Assembly: GCF_000424625.1 (NCBI RefSeq)
Contig: NZ_AUKG01000002.1
Span: 1-64,000 of the forward strand
DNA from: Conexibacter woesei Iso977N
GTDB lineage: Bacteria > Actinomycetota > Thermoleophilia > Solirubrobacterales > Solirubrobacteraceae
DNA length: 64,000 bases
Direction: 5' to 3'
This document shows, piece by piece, positions 7,957 to 18,743 of this stretch; the first letter of the stretch is position 1; every line of letters begins with the position of its first letter. The notes under the pieces are model-generated. The model was not told the DNA's origin, did no database searches, and worked only from the letters and a program-made list of their open reading frames with translations. A program made the translations under genes and the position numbers.

Positions 7957-8777
7957 GCGATTGGACCACCGAGGCCGCCGACGCGATCCGCGAAGCGGCC
8001 GGCGACGGGTTCGTCACGCCGAAGCTCGGCATGGTCCTGGGCTCCGGCCTCGGCGGGTTGGCCGACGCGGTGCAGGACGCGACGTCGATCCCCTACACCG
8101 ACCTGCCCGGCTTCCCGGTCGGCACGGTGCCGGGCCACGCCGGGCGGCTCGTCCTCGGCACGCTCGAAGGCACGCCGGTCGTCGTGCTCCAGGGCCGCGC
8201 GCACCTCTACGAGGGCATCCCCGCCAGCTCCGTCGCGGTGCCGATCCGCACGATCCGGGCGCTGGGAGCCGACACGGTGGTGTTGACCAACGCCGCCGGC
8301 TCGATCAACCCCGACGCCAAGCCGGGCGCGATCATGGCGCTGACCGACCACATCAACTTCCAGGGCATGAACCCCTTGGCCGGCCCGAACGACGACGCGA
8401 TCGGGCCGCGCTTCGTCGGCCTCGGCGACACCTACAACAAGGATCTGCTGAGGCTCCTGCAGGCCGCCGCGGAGGCGGAGGGCGTGACGCTGCACGAAGG
8501 CGTGTACCTCGCGGTCCTCGGCCCGTCGTTCGAGACGCCGGCCGAGATCCGCGCGTTCCGGACCCTCGGCGCCGACGCGGTCGGGATGTCGACGGTGCCG
8601 GAGGCGATCGTCGCGCGGCACTGCGGGCTGCGCGTCGCGGCGATCTCGGCGATCACCAACCTCGCGGAGGGCCTCGGCGACGAGCCGCTCTCCCACGAGC
8701 ACACCCTCAAGAACGCCGCGATCGCGGCGCAGGACCTCCAGCGCGTCCTCGCGCACTTCGTCAAGGAGTACCACTGA
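7953..8777 (+). CDS. punA: Purine nucleoside phosphorylase
   Basis: 274 aa from the GTG at 7953, which overlaps the deaminase stop. It phosphorolyses purine (deoxy)nucleosides to base and (deoxy)ribose-1-phosphate. Trimeric-PNP hallmarks are present: GMVLGSGLGGLAD phosphate loop, PGFPVGTVPGHAGRLV, the loop LQGRAHLYEG, TNAAGSINPDAKPG, a Glu-containing LGPSFETPAEIR and GMSTVPEAIVARH. Length and motifs place it in the PunA/Pnp low-molecular-mass family rather than hexameric DeoD. Start coupling and position between a cytidine deaminase and a pyrimidine phosphorylase support the salvage role. Confidence 0.94.
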   Translation: MSDWTTEAADAIREAAGDGFVTPKLGMVLGSGLGGLADAVQDATSIPYTDLPGFPVGTVPGHAGRLVLGTLEGTPVVVLQGRAHLYEGIPASSVAVPIRTIRALGADTVVLTNAAGSINPDAKPGAIMALTDHINFQGMNPLAGPNDDAIGPRFVGLGDTYNKDLLRLLQAAAEAEGVTLHEGVYLAVLGPSFETPAEIRAFRTLGADAVGMSTVPEAIVARHCGLRVAAISAITNLAEGLGDEPLSHEHTLKNAAIAAQDLQRVLAHFVKEYH

Positions 8778-8779
8778 GC

Positions 8780-10090
8780 ATGCGGGCCGCCAAGGAGCTG
8801 CTGCGCGACAAGCGCGACGGCAAGACGCTGACGCCGGACGAGCTGCGCTGGATCGCGAGCGGGATCGGCGACGGCACGCTGAGCGACGCGCAGTGCGGGG
8901 CGTTCGCGATGGCCGTGTACTTCCGCGGGCTCAACGCCGAGGAGCTGCCGGCGTTCACGCTCGGGATGCGCGACTCCGGGACGGTCCTGGACTGGTCGGA
9001 CATCGACAAGCCGGTGCTCGACAAGCACTCGACCGGCGGCGTGGGGGACAAGGTGTCGCTGTTGCTCGCGCCGCTGATCGCGGCGTGCGGTGGCGCGACG
9101 CCGATGATCTCCGGCCGCGGCCTCGGCCACACCGGCGGGACGCTCGACAAGCTGGAGGCGATCCCGGGCTACAACGCGACGCCGTCCGGGCCCCTGATGG
9201 GCCGGGTCGTCCGCGAGGTCGGCTGCGTGATCGGCGGCCAGACCGACGACCTCGCCCCGGCCGATCGCAAGCTGTACGGGATCCGCGACGCGACGGGCAG
9301 CGTCGAGGCGATCCCGCTGATCGTCTCCTCGATCCTGTCCAAGAAGCTGGCGGCCGGGCTCGGCGGGCTGGTCATGGACGTCAAGCACGGCAACGGCGCG
9401 TTCATGAGCGAGTACGAGGACGCCAAGGCGCTCGCGCGCGCGCTCGTGGACGTCGCGGTCGCGGCCGGGCTGCCGACCGTCGCGCTGCTGACCGACATGA
9501 ACCAGGTGCTCGGCGCGACCGCCGGCAATGCGCTGGAGGTGCGGGAGTCGATCGAGATCCTCAAGGACCCCGGCAACGGCGACCCGCGGCTGGTCGAGGT
9601 CACGCTGGAGCTGACGCGCGCGCTGCTCGACCTCGGCGGCATCGGCGACCGCGATCCCGAGGAGGCGCTGCGCTCGGGCGCCGCGGCCGAGCGCTTCGGC
9701 GCGATGGTCGCCGCCCTCGGCGGGCCGACCGACATCATGGACAACTACGACGCCCACCTCGACCGCGCGCCGGTGATCCGGGAGGTCTTCCCGGACGAGG
9801 ACGGCGTCGTCGTCGCGCACGACACGCGCGCGCTCGGCATCGCGGTGATGAACCTCGGCGGCGGGCGCAAGGTCGAGAGCGACGTCATCGACATGGCGGT
9901 CGGGCTCGACGCGGTCTCCGGCGTCGGTACGCCGGTCGCCCGCGGCGGCCGCCCGCTCGCGGTCGTCCACGCGCGCGACGAGGCCGGCGCCGACGCGGCG
10001 GCGGCCGAGGTCAAGGCCGCGATCACGGTCGGCGACTCCGCGGGTGGGCGGGCCGACATCACCCCGATCGTGGCGGAGGTGCTGCGATGA
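8780..10090 (+). CDS. deoA: Thymidine / pyrimidine-nucleoside phosphorylase
   Basis: 436 aa from the ATG at 8780, 2 nt after the PNP stop. The family splits thymidine, deoxyuridine or uridine with phosphate. The N-terminal helical domain, the phosphate-binding DKHSTGGVGDKVSL (about 83-96), GRGLGHTGGTLDKLE and VMDVKHGNGAFM are well kept. DeoA and Pdp cannot be separated with confidence by eye. Its products feed upp (uracil) and, through deoxyribose-5-phosphate, deoC at 16350; no phosphopentomutase gene is in the window. The stop overlaps the next ATG (ATGA). Confidence 0.94.
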   Translation: MRAAKELLRDKRDGKTLTPDELRWIASGIGDGTLSDAQCGAFAMAVYFRGLNAEELPAFTLGMRDSGTVLDWSDIDKPVLDKHSTGGVGDKVSLLLAPLIAACGGATPMISGRGLGHTGGTLDKLEAIPGYNATPSGPLMGRVVREVGCVIGGQTDDLAPADRKLYGIRDATGSVEAIPLIVSSILSKKLAAGLGGLVMDVKHGNGAFMSEYEDAKALARALVDVAVAAGLPTVALLTDMNQVLGATAGNALEVRESIEILKDPGNGDPRLVEVTLELTRALLDLGGIGDRDPEEALRSGAAAERFGAMVAALGGPTDIMDNYDAHLDRAPVIREVFPDEDGVVVAHDTRALGIAVMNLGGGRKVESDVIDMAVGLDAVSGVGTPVARGGRPLAVVHARDEAGADAAAAEVKAAITVGDSAGGRADITPIVAEVLR

Positions 10091-11085
10091 CCGACCCGAA
10101 GACCGTTGCGTCGATCCCCAAGGCCGAGCTCCACGTCCACCTCGAGGGCACGGCCACGCCGGACCTGATCCAGCGCCTGGCCGACCGCAACGGCATCGCG
10201 CTCGCGCCGGACCTCTTCCGCCCCGACGGCACGTTCGCCTGGACCGACTTCCTGGACTTCCTGGCGTCCTACGACAAGGCCGCCTCCGCGATCCGGACCA
10301 GCGACGACTACCGCGACGTCACCTACGAGTACCTCGCGGCCTGCGCGGCCGAGGGCGCGGTCTACGTCGAGCTGATCGCCAGCCTCGACCACGGCAAGCA
10401 CGTCGGCCTCGCCGACGACGAGCACCTCGACGGCATCGCGCGTGGGATCGACGACGCCCAACGGGATCACAACATCACCGGCCGGATCATCTCCTCGATC
10501 GTCCGCAACTTCGGCGTCGCCGACTGCGAGGACGTCGCCAGGCGCACGGTCGCGCTGGACCACCCCTACGTCGTCGGCTTCAACATGGCCGGCGACGAGG
10601 CGGGCTTCCCGGCCTCCGACTACGCCCGCGCGTTCGCGATCGTCCACGAGGCCGGCCTCGGCTGCAGCGTCCACGCGGGCGAGCACGCGGGCCCGGAGTC
10701 GATCCGCGCCGCCCTGGAGCTTCCGGGGGTCGTGCGAATTTCGCACGGTGTTCGGGCGGTGGAGGACCCCTCGTTGGTCCAGGATCTCGCCGAACGCGGG
10801 ATCGTGCTCGAGGTCTGCCCGACGTCGAACGTCGTCCTCGGCGTCTATCCGACCTACGAGGAGCACCCGCTGCGCGCGCTGATGGCCGCCGGAGTGCCCG
10901 TGACGCTTGGCTCGGACGATCCTCCGTACTTCGGTACGACGATCGGCCGTGAGTACGAGCTGGCCCACGAGCGCCTGGGATGCTCGCTGGAAGACCTGGG
11001 AACCATCACCGAAACCGCGCTCAATGCGGCCTTCTCGGACATTGAAGGTGTGGTCAACCAACCAGACCGCCGAACGGACCTGTAG
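10087..11085 (+). CDS. add: Adenosine (or adenine) deaminase
   Basis: 332 aa metal-dependent amidohydrolase-fold deaminase. Metal and catalytic motifs are HVHLEG (about 17-22), HAGE with the general-acid Glu, the His in RISHGVRA and the Asp pair in LGSDDPPYFG. HAGEHAGPESI resembles true adenosine deaminases, whereas SDDPPYFG resembles the adenine deaminases of the Aah1 type, so the substrate (adenosine or adenine) is open. Either fits the cluster, since the upstream phosphorylase yields purine bases. It is coupled to deoA by an ATGA overlap and is followed by a hairpin and the importer genes. Confidence 0.88.
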   Translation: MTDPKTVASIPKAELHVHLEGTATPDLIQRLADRNGIALAPDLFRPDGTFAWTDFLDFLASYDKAASAIRTSDDYRDVTYEYLAACAAEGAVYVELIASLDHGKHVGLADDEHLDGIARGIDDAQRDHNITGRIISSIVRNFGVADCEDVARRTVALDHPYVVGFNMAGDEAGFPASDYARAFAIVHEAGLGCSVHAGEHAGPESIRAALELPGVVRISHGVRAVEDPSLVQDLAERGIVLEVCPTSNVVLGVYPTYEEHPLRALMAAGVPVTLGSDDPPYFGTTIGREYELAHERLGCSLEDLGTITETALNAAFSDIEGVVNQPDRRTDL

Positions 11086-11092
11086 CCTGCGC

Positions 11093-11114
11093 GCGCGGCC
11101 AGGGTCGGCCGCGC
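11093..11114 (+). terminator. GC-rich hairpin after the deaminase gene
   Basis: An 8-bp perfect inverted repeat (gcgcggcc / ggccgcgc) with a 6-nt loop lies 7 bp after the stop at 11085. There is no T-run, so it may be a partial terminator or processing site that separates the enzyme genes from the importer genes that follow. Confidence 0.4.
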
Positions 11115-11160
11115 TGTCCCTCAGTAGTCCCGTTCAATCCCAGAGGGAGTTCTCTCGCAA

Positions 11161-12237
11161 GTGCGCGCACGTTCCACCCGCCGAGTCATCGCCGCCATTG
11201 GCATGACCGGCATCCTCATCGCCGCCGCAGGCTGCGGTTCGGACGACAACAGCTCGACGACCTCGTCGTCGGCCGCTGCGTCCGGCACCACGTCCACGGC
11301 GGCCGCTCCGGCCGGCAAGAAGATCAAGGTCGGTCTCGTGACCGACATCGGCGGTCTGAACGACCGCTCGTTCAACTCGCTGGCCAACCAGGGCCTGGAG
11401 ACCGCCGAGTCCACGCTCGGCATCCAGGGCCGTGTCCTGACCTCGAAGTCCAACGCGGACTACATCCCGAACCTCTCGACGCTGGCTCAGCAGAGGTACG
11501 ACCTCGTCATCGGCGTCGGGTTCCTGATGGCCGACGCGGTCGACACCGTCGCCAAGAAGTTCCCGAACACCAAGTTCGCGATCATCGACGTCGACGCGAC
11601 CACGCTCAAGGGCAAGCCGACCAACGTCGGCGGCCTGCTCTTCAAGGAGCAGCAGTCCGGCTACATCGCGGGCTACCTCGCCGGCCTGTACGCCAAGGAC
11701 AACAACATCAGGACGATCTCGTCCGTCGGCGGTCAGAAGATCCCGCCGGTCGACCACTACATCGCGGGCTACCAGGCCGGCGCCAAGGCGGCCGACCCGG
11801 GCATCAAGACGCTCAACGGCTACTCCCAGGACTTCGTCGACCAGGCGAAGTGCAAGGAGATCGCGCTGAACCAGATCGCCCAGGGCTCGGGCGTCGTCTT
11901 CCAGGTGGCGGGCCAGTGCGGCCTCGGCGCGCTGGACGCGGCGAAGGAGAAGGGCAAGCAGGGCATCGGCGTCGACGCCGACCAGGCCTACCTCGGCTCC
12001 CACATCCTGACCTCGGCCGTCAAGAAGGTCGACCAGGCCGTCGTCGCCACGATCAAGGCGGCGCAGACCGACTCGTTCAGGGGCGGCGCGAACACCACGT
12101 TCGAGGTCTCCAACGGCGGCGCGGGCATCGGCAAGATCGGTCCGGCCGGCACCAGGTACCAGTCGCAGGTCGACGCGGTCACGGCGAAGCTGAAGGACGG
12201 CTCCGTCACCCCGCCCGACACGGTCCCGGGCAAGTAG
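11161..12237 (+). CDS. BMP-family nucleoside-binding lipoprotein
   Basis: 358 aa from a GTG preceded by GAGGGAG about 11 nt upstream. Residues 1-25 are a lipoprotein signal with lipobox AAGC and lipidated C25, then a Ser/Thr/Ala linker. The mature part is a BMP/PnrA-like binding protein: VGLVTDIGGLNDRSFNSLA, the helical GVGFLMADAV segment and DVDATT. Such proteins catch purine and pyrimidine nucleosides for an ATP-driven importer. The next three genes encode the ATPase and two permeases, completing the system. It sits between nucleoside-cleaving enzymes and deoC. Confidence 0.93.
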   Translation: MRARSTRRVIAAIGMTGILIAAAGCGSDDNSSTTSSSAAASGTTSTAAAPAGKKIKVGLVTDIGGLNDRSFNSLANQGLETAESTLGIQGRVLTSKSNADYIPNLSTLAQQRYDLVIGVGFLMADAVDTVAKKFPNTKFAIIDVDATTLKGKPTNVGGLLFKEQQSGYIAGYLAGLYAKDNNIRTISSVGGQKIPPVDHYIAGYQAGAKAADPGIKTLNGYSQDFVDQAKCKEIALNQIAQGSGVVFQVAGQCGLGALDAAKEKGKQGIGVDADQAYLGSHILTSAVKKVDQAVVATIKAAQTDSFRGGANTTFEVSNGGAGIGKIGPAGTRYQSQVDAVTAKLKDGSVTPPDTVPGK

Positions 12238-12259
12238 CCCAAGTCGTACTCTGGCGGCT

Positions 12260-13815
<1,556 letters not shown>

Positions 13816-13819
<4 letters not shown>

Positions 13820-15096
13820 GCGACGAGCAGCCGCCTTCGGGCGCTCCGGAACCACCCCCGCCCTCGGCCCAGCCCGAGTACGACCTCCAGCCCGCGCCGG
13901 TCACGCCGGGCGACGGCGCGACGGTCGGCGGGCGCATGCAGGTGGCGATGAGGGCCGGCGGGATCGTCGCGCCGCTGCTGACGGTGCTGCTGGCGTTCCT
14001 GATCGGTGGGCTGGTCGTGTTGCTCACGGGCCACAACCCGATCGACACCTACAAGGCGATCTTCAACGGCACCGGCCTGCAGTGGCTGTTCCCGTGGACG
14101 TCGAAGGACGATCGCGTGACCGCGGCGATCAACCTGCAGCAGACGCTCATCATCACCGGGCCGCTGATCCTGCTCGGGCTCGCCGTCGGCTACGCGTTCC
14201 GGGCGGGCCTGTTCAACATCGGCGGCCAGGGCCAGTACATCGTGGGCTCGATCGTGGCGGTGTGGGCCGGCTCGTCGTGGGCCGGGATGCCGCACCTGCT
14301 GCACGTCGTGGTGTGCATGGTGCTCGCGACGCTGGCGGGCGCGTTCTGGGCCGGGATCTCCGGCTTCCTGCGCGCGGTGACCGGTGCCAACGAGGTCATC
14401 ACCACGATCATGCTCAACTGGATCGCGATCTGGCTGGGCGTGTACCTGTTCTCGCTCGGCGGGCCGCTGCAGAACCACGCGCAGAGGGACGTCCCGATCT
14501 CCAACGACGTGGTCGGCGGCGCCAAGCTCCACGTCTTCTGGGGCGATCCGGAGCTGCAGGGCCTGCACATCGGGATCTTCATCGCGATCGCCGCGGCGGT
14601 CGTCTACTGGGTGCTGCTGAACCGGTCCACCAAGGGCTACGAGGCGCGCGCGGTCGGCTTCAACCCGGAGGCCGCGCGGTACTCGGGGATCAAGGTCGGC
14701 AAGACCTACGTGTTGGTCATGGCGACGTGCGGCGCGCTGGCGGGCCTGGCGGGGTCCTTGGACGTCCTGGGCTGGCAGTTCCACCTGGCGACCAACGACG
14801 TCCAGGGGACGCAGCTGGCGTTCTACGGGATCGCGGTCGCGCTGCTCGGGCGCAACACGGCGATCGGGACCTGCCTGGCGGCGCTGCTGTTCGGGGCGCT
14901 GATCACCGGCACCTCGGTGCGCAACCTGGACCCGGCGGTGTTCGAGCCCGAGCTGGCGCAGAACCTGACGACGGTGATCCAGGGCCTCGTCGTGCTGTTC
15001 GTCAGCGCGGACGTCCTGATCCTGATCATCTACAACAAGCTGAGGATCCGGCGACGGCGGGCCACGCCGGCGCAGCCGGCTGAGGTGACGGCATGA
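13816..15096 (+). CDS. Nucleoside ABC importer permease 1
   Basis: 426 aa. A Pro-rich cytoplasmic tail of about 45 residues precedes eight to ten transmembrane segments. The FRAGLFNIGGQGQYIVG motif and GANEVITTIMLNW are hallmarks of BPD-type permeases of the BMP/RbsC superfamily. It forms a heterodimer with the next gene product. Its ATG overlaps the ATPase stop and its stop overlaps the next ATG (ATGA at both ends), so subunit stoichiometry is likely set by coupled translation. It ends in a basic tail. Confidence 0.93.
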
Positions 15097-16325
15097 GCGG
15101 CACGCAGTCGATCACCACCAACCTGCGCGCGCCGCAGGACGGCGCCCGCGGCGGCGTGACGCCGGCGGGCTGGATCGGCTGGGGCGGCATTGCGCTCGGC
15201 GTGATCGCGTTCGTGATCACGCTGCCGCCGTTCGAGGTCCGGACCGCGGTGCCGTCCTACGTCATCGGCTTCATCGCGCTGTTCTGCGGCGTCGTCGCCT
15301 GGCGCGGCGGCGAGCGGCGGATCGGCGGCGGCGCGGTGGCCGCGGGCATCTTCGGTGCGCTTGGCGCGTTCGCCGCGACGAGGTCGGGCGTCAACAACCT
15401 CGAGGTCGTGGTGTCGTGGAGCGCGCTCTGCGCCGCGATGCTGCGCTACGCGACGCCGCTGACGTTCGCGGCGCTAGGCGGCCTCGTCAGCGAGCGCGCG
15501 GGCGTGGTCAACATCGCGCTCGAGGGCATGATGCTGATGGGCGCGTTCTTCGGCGCCTACGGGGCCGACAAGACCGGCACGTGGGTCGGCGGCGTGATCA
15601 TCGGCTGCCTGGCCGGGATGGCGCTGGCGGCGATCCACGCGGTCTTCGCGATCTCGCTGCGCTCGGACCAGATCGTGGTCGGCACCGGCCTGAACTTCCT
15701 GGCCCTGGGTCTGACGGGCTACATGTACGTCGACACTTACGGCGACCAGGGCACGCCGGACAACCTCCCGGCGACGCCGGACATCAACCTGCCGACCGAG
15801 CACCTCGGGTTCATCGGGCAGGCGATCCAGCAGCTGAACCTGCTCGTGTGGGGCTCGCTGGTCGCGGTCATCCTGGTGTGGCTGGTGATCTTCCGGACGC
15901 GCCTGGGCCTGCGGCTGCGGTCGGTCGGCGAGAACCCGCGCGCGGCCGAGACGGTCGGCATCAGCGTGTACCTGGTCCGCTACGGCGCGGTGATCGCGTC
16001 GGGTGGCCTGGCGGCGCTGGGCGGCGTGTTCCTGTCGATCGGCTTCGTGCACTCGTTCTCGCAGAACATGACCGCGGGGCGCGGGTTCATCGCGCTGGCC
16101 GCGCTGATCTTCGGGCGCTGGCGGCCGGGCGGGCTGCTGGCGGCGACGCTGCTGTTCGGGTTCTCCAGCGCGCTGGCGCAGCGGCTCCCGCAGTTCTCAC
16201 CGCAGCTGGCGACGCTGTTCCAGGCGCTGCCGTACGTGCTGACGCTGGTCGCGGTCGCGGGCGTGGTCGGGCGGTCGACGCCGCCCGCCGCCGACGGCGT
16301 GCCGTACACGCGCGAGGGCAAGTAG
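15093..16325 (+). CDS. Nucleoside ABC importer permease 2
   Basis: 410 aa, the second permease of the importer. The motif GLVSERAGVVNIALEGMMLMG and SLRSDQIVVGTGLNFLALG are typical of the NupQ/BmpD-type subunit. About ten to twelve hydrophobic segments are seen; the first three, residues 25-95, are an N-terminal extension not found in the shortest homologues. It ends 24 bp before deoC, whose own TACCCT box lies in that gap. Confidence 0.93.
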   Translation: MSGTQSITTNLRAPQDGARGGVTPAGWIGWGGIALGVIAFVITLPPFEVRTAVPSYVIGFIALFCGVVAWRGGERRIGGGAVAAGIFGALGAFAATRSGVNNLEVVVSWSALCAAMLRYATPLTFAALGGLVSERAGVVNIALEGMMLMGAFFGAYGADKTGTWVGGVIIGCLAGMALAAIHAVFAISLRSDQIVVGTGLNFLALGLTGYMYVDTYGDQGTPDNLPATPDINLPTEHLGFIGQAIQQLNLLVWGSLVAVILVWLVIFRTRLGLRLRSVGENPRAAETVGISVYLVRYGAVIASGGLAALGGVFLSIGFVHSFSQNMTAGRGFIALAALIFGRWRPGGLLAATLLFGFSSALAQRLPQFSPQLATLFQALPYVLTLVAVAGVVGRSTPPAADGVPYTREGK

Positions 16326-16336
16326 GGCCCGCGCTC

Positions 16337-16342
16337 TACCCT
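16337..16342 (+). promoter_or_regulatory. Possible internal -10 box before deoC
   Basis: TACCCT lies 7 nt before the deoC ATG, matching the leaderless pattern, within the 24-bp gap after the permease gene. It could give deoC and the two dehydrogenase genes a secondary promoter. Confidence 0.4.
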
Positions 16343-16349
16343 TGGGTGC

Positions 16350-17246
16350 ATGACCTCGATGAGAACGCTCCCGCACGTCGATCGTGTGGGGGTCGCCGAG
16401 CGCGTCGCCGCGCTCGGCAAGCGGTCGATCAAGGGTGACGCGAAGCGGCAGGGCCTGCTGCTGGCGATCTCCCTGCTGGACCTGACCACGCTGGAGGGCG
16501 CGGACACGCCCGGCAAGGTGAAGCAGCTGGCGGCCAAGGCGGTGACGCCGTCTCCGGCGTTCCCGGAGGTGCCCTCGTGCGCGGCGGTCTGCGTGTACCC
16601 GTCGCTGGTCGCCGTCGCGCGCGACGCGGTCGCCGGGTCGGGCGTGCTGGTCGCCTCGGTGGCGACCGGGTTCCCGGCCGGCCAGACACCGCTGGAGACG
16701 CGGCTGGAGGAGGTCCGGCTGGCGGTCGCCGACGGCGCGGACGAGATCGACATGGTGATCTCGCGCGATGCCTACCTGCGCGGCGACGACGTCCAGGTCG
16801 CGGGGGAGATCGAGGCGATCAAGGACGCCTGCGGGCCCGCGCACCTGAAGGTGATCCTGGAGACCGCGGAGCTGGGGTCGCTCGATCACGTGCGGCACGC
16901 GTCGATGCTCGCGATGGACGCGGGCGCGGACTTCATCAAGACCTCGACGGGCAAGGCGCCCGGCGGCGGCGCGACGCCCGCGACGATCCTGGTGATGCTG
17001 GAGGCGATCCGGGACTACGTGGACCGCACGGGGCGCGTCGTCGGGATGAAGCCGGCGGGCGGCGTCTCGAACGCGAAGGCGGCGCTGGGCGTGCTCGTGC
17101 TGGTCAAGGAGACGCTCGGCGAGGAATGGCTGACGCCGGACCTGCTGCGGATCGGCGCGTCGAGCGTGCTGAACGACCTGTTGATGCAGTACGCGAAGAC
17201 CGAGAGCGGCCGCTACGGGCGGGCCGAGGACTTCTCGAAGGAGTAG
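16350..17246 (+). CDS. deoC: Deoxyribose-phosphate aldolase
   Basis: 298 aa class I aldolase that splits 2-deoxyribose-5-phosphate to glyceraldehyde-3-phosphate and acetaldehyde. The (beta/alpha)8 barrel shows the Schiff-base lysine in ADFIKTSTGKA, the second lysine in VGMKPAGGVSNAK and the aspartate in DEIDMVISRDAYL. It is longer than the E. coli enzyme by an N-terminal segment of about 35 residues. It ends the nucleoside route begun by the phosphorylases, and the aldehyde dehydrogenase encoded 4 bp downstream could remove the acetaldehyde it makes. Confidence 0.95.
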   Translation: MTSMRTLPHVDRVGVAERVAALGKRSIKGDAKRQGLLLAISLLDLTTLEGADTPGKVKQLAAKAVTPSPAFPEVPSCAAVCVYPSLVAVARDAVAGSGVLVASVATGFPAGQTPLETRLEEVRLAVADGADEIDMVISRDAYLRGDDVQVAGEIEAIKDACGPAHLKVILETAELGSLDHVRHASMLAMDAGADFIKTSTGKAPGGGATPATILVMLEAIRDYVDRTGRVVGMKPAGGVSNAKAALGVLVLVKETLGEEWLTPDLLRIGASSVLNDLLMQYAKTESGRYGRAEDFSKE

Positions 17247-17249
17247 GCG

Positions 17250-18743
17250 ATGACCGACACGATCCCGCAGACCTCGCCCAACGGGGCCGGCCGCACGCCG
17301 ATCCGCTGGGACTACTCGCCGGCGCCGGAGTCGACGGATCACGTGCGTTTGCGTGATCGCTACGGGCTGTTCATCGGTGGGGAGTTCGCCGAGGCGGATG
17401 CGTACGCGCCGACGATCAACCCGGCGACCGAGGAGCCGCTGGCGGAGATCGCCCAGGCGTCGGCTGCCGATGTCGCGCGCGCCGTGGAGAGCGCCCGCGC
17501 CGCCGCCCCGAAGTGGGCGGCGCTGTCGGGGCTGGAGCGCGGGAAGTACGTGTTCCGGATCGCGCGGCTGATCCAGGAGCGGGCGCGCGAGCTGGCGGTC
17601 GTCGAGACGCTCGACGGCGGCAAGCCGATCAAGGAGTCGCGCGACATCGACATCCCGCTGGCCGCGGCGCACTTCTTCTACTACGCGGGCTGGGCGGACA
17701 AGCTCGAGTACGGCGTTCCTGTAGGGGTTGGTCGTCGCGCGGTGCCGCGCGGCGTCGTCGGCCAGGTGATCCCGTGGAACTTCCCGCTGCTGATGGCGGC
17801 GTGGAAGCTGGCGCCGGCTTTGGCGACCGGGAACACCGCGGTGTTGAAGCCGGCCGACACGACGCCGCTGACGGCGCTGCTGCTCGCCGAGATCCTGCAG
17901 GAGGCGGAGCTGCCCGACGGCGTCGTCAACATCATCCCCGGCGATGGCAGCGCCGGTGCGGCGCTGGTCCGGAGCGAGGTCGACAAGGTCGCGTTCACGG
18001 GCTCGACGGCGGTCGGGCGCGACATCCAGGCCGCGCTGGCGGGCAAGGACATCGGGTTGACGCTGGAGCTCGGCGGCAAGAGCGCCAACATCGTCTTCGA
18101 GGACGCGGCGCTGGACCAGGCGGTCGAGGGGATCGTCCAGGGGATCTTCTTCAACCAGGGCCACGTGTGTTGTGCTGGTTCTCGGCTGCTGGTCCAGGAG
18201 TCGGTCGCCGAGCAGGTGACCGAGAAGCTGTGGTCGCGGATGCAGCACCTGCGCGTCGGCGATCCGCTGGACAAGAACACCGACGTCGGCGCGATCAACT
18301 CGCGCGCGCAGCTGGACCGGATCGAGGAGCTCGTCGGCATCGGGGTCGAGGAGGGCGCGGGGCTGCGGCAGGTCGCGTGCTCGCTGCCCGAGCGCGGCTT
18401 CTGGTTCTCGCCGGCGATCTTCACCGAGGCGGCGCCGACGCACCGCATCTCGCGCGAGGAGATCTTCGGGCCGGTGCTGGCGATCACGACGTTCCGCGAT
18501 CACGCGGAGGCGATCGAGAAGGCCAACAACTCGCCGTACGGGCTGGCCGCGGGGATCTGGACCGACAAGGGCTCGAAGGCGTTCCAGGTCACTGGCGCGC
18601 TGCGGTCCGGCGTCGTCTGGCAGAACACCTACAACCACTTCGACCCGACGGCGGCGTTCGGCGGGTTCAAGGAGTCCGGGTTCGGCCGCGAGGGCGGTCC
18701 GGCCGGGCTGCGCCCGTACGTGAAGGTGGAGGCGGCGTCGTGA
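17250..18743 (+). CDS. NAD-dependent aldehyde dehydrogenase
   Basis: 497 aa, standard class-1 length, with RBS AAGGAG before the ATG. Catalytic features are complete: GQVIPWNFPLLMAAWKLAPA, the cofactor lysine in VLKPADTTPL, the glycine loop FTGSTAVG, the general base in LELGGKSANIV and nucleophile C307 in FFNQGHVCCAGSR (His replaces the common Gln before it). Next to deoC it most likely oxidises acetaldehyde, or another aldehyde from deoxyribose breakdown, to the acid. The stop overlaps the start of a second, shortened dehydrogenase gene. Confidence 0.93.
   Translation: MTDTIPQTSPNGAGRTPIRWDYSPAPESTDHVRLRDRYGLFIGGEFAEADAYAPTINPATEEPLAEIAQASAADVARAVESARAAAPKWAALSGLERGKYVFRIARLIQERARELAVVETLDGGKPIKESRDIDIPLAAAHFFYYAGWADKLEYGVPVGVGRRAVPRGVVGQVIPWNFPLLMAAWKLAPALATGNTAVLKPADTTPLTALLLAEILQEAELPDGVVNIIPGDGSAGAALVRSEVDKVAFTGSTAVGRDIQAALAGKDIGLTLELGGKSANIVFEDAALDQAVEGIVQGIFFNQGHVCCAGSRLLVQESVAEQVTEKLWSRMQHLRVGDPLDKNTDVGAINSRAQLDRIEELVGIGVEEGAGLRQVACSLPERGFWFSPAIFTEAAPTHRISREEIFGPVLAITTFRDHAEAIEKANNSPYGLAAGIWTDKGSKAFQVTGALRSGVVWQNTYNHFDPTAAFGGFKESGFGREGGPAGLRPYVKVEAAS

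Noticed and set aside
10731-10747. Quasi-palindrome cgtgcgaa-t-ttcgcacg in the deaminase gene
   Set aside because: Short, encodes conserved residues around RISHG, and has no regulatory context; probably coincidence.
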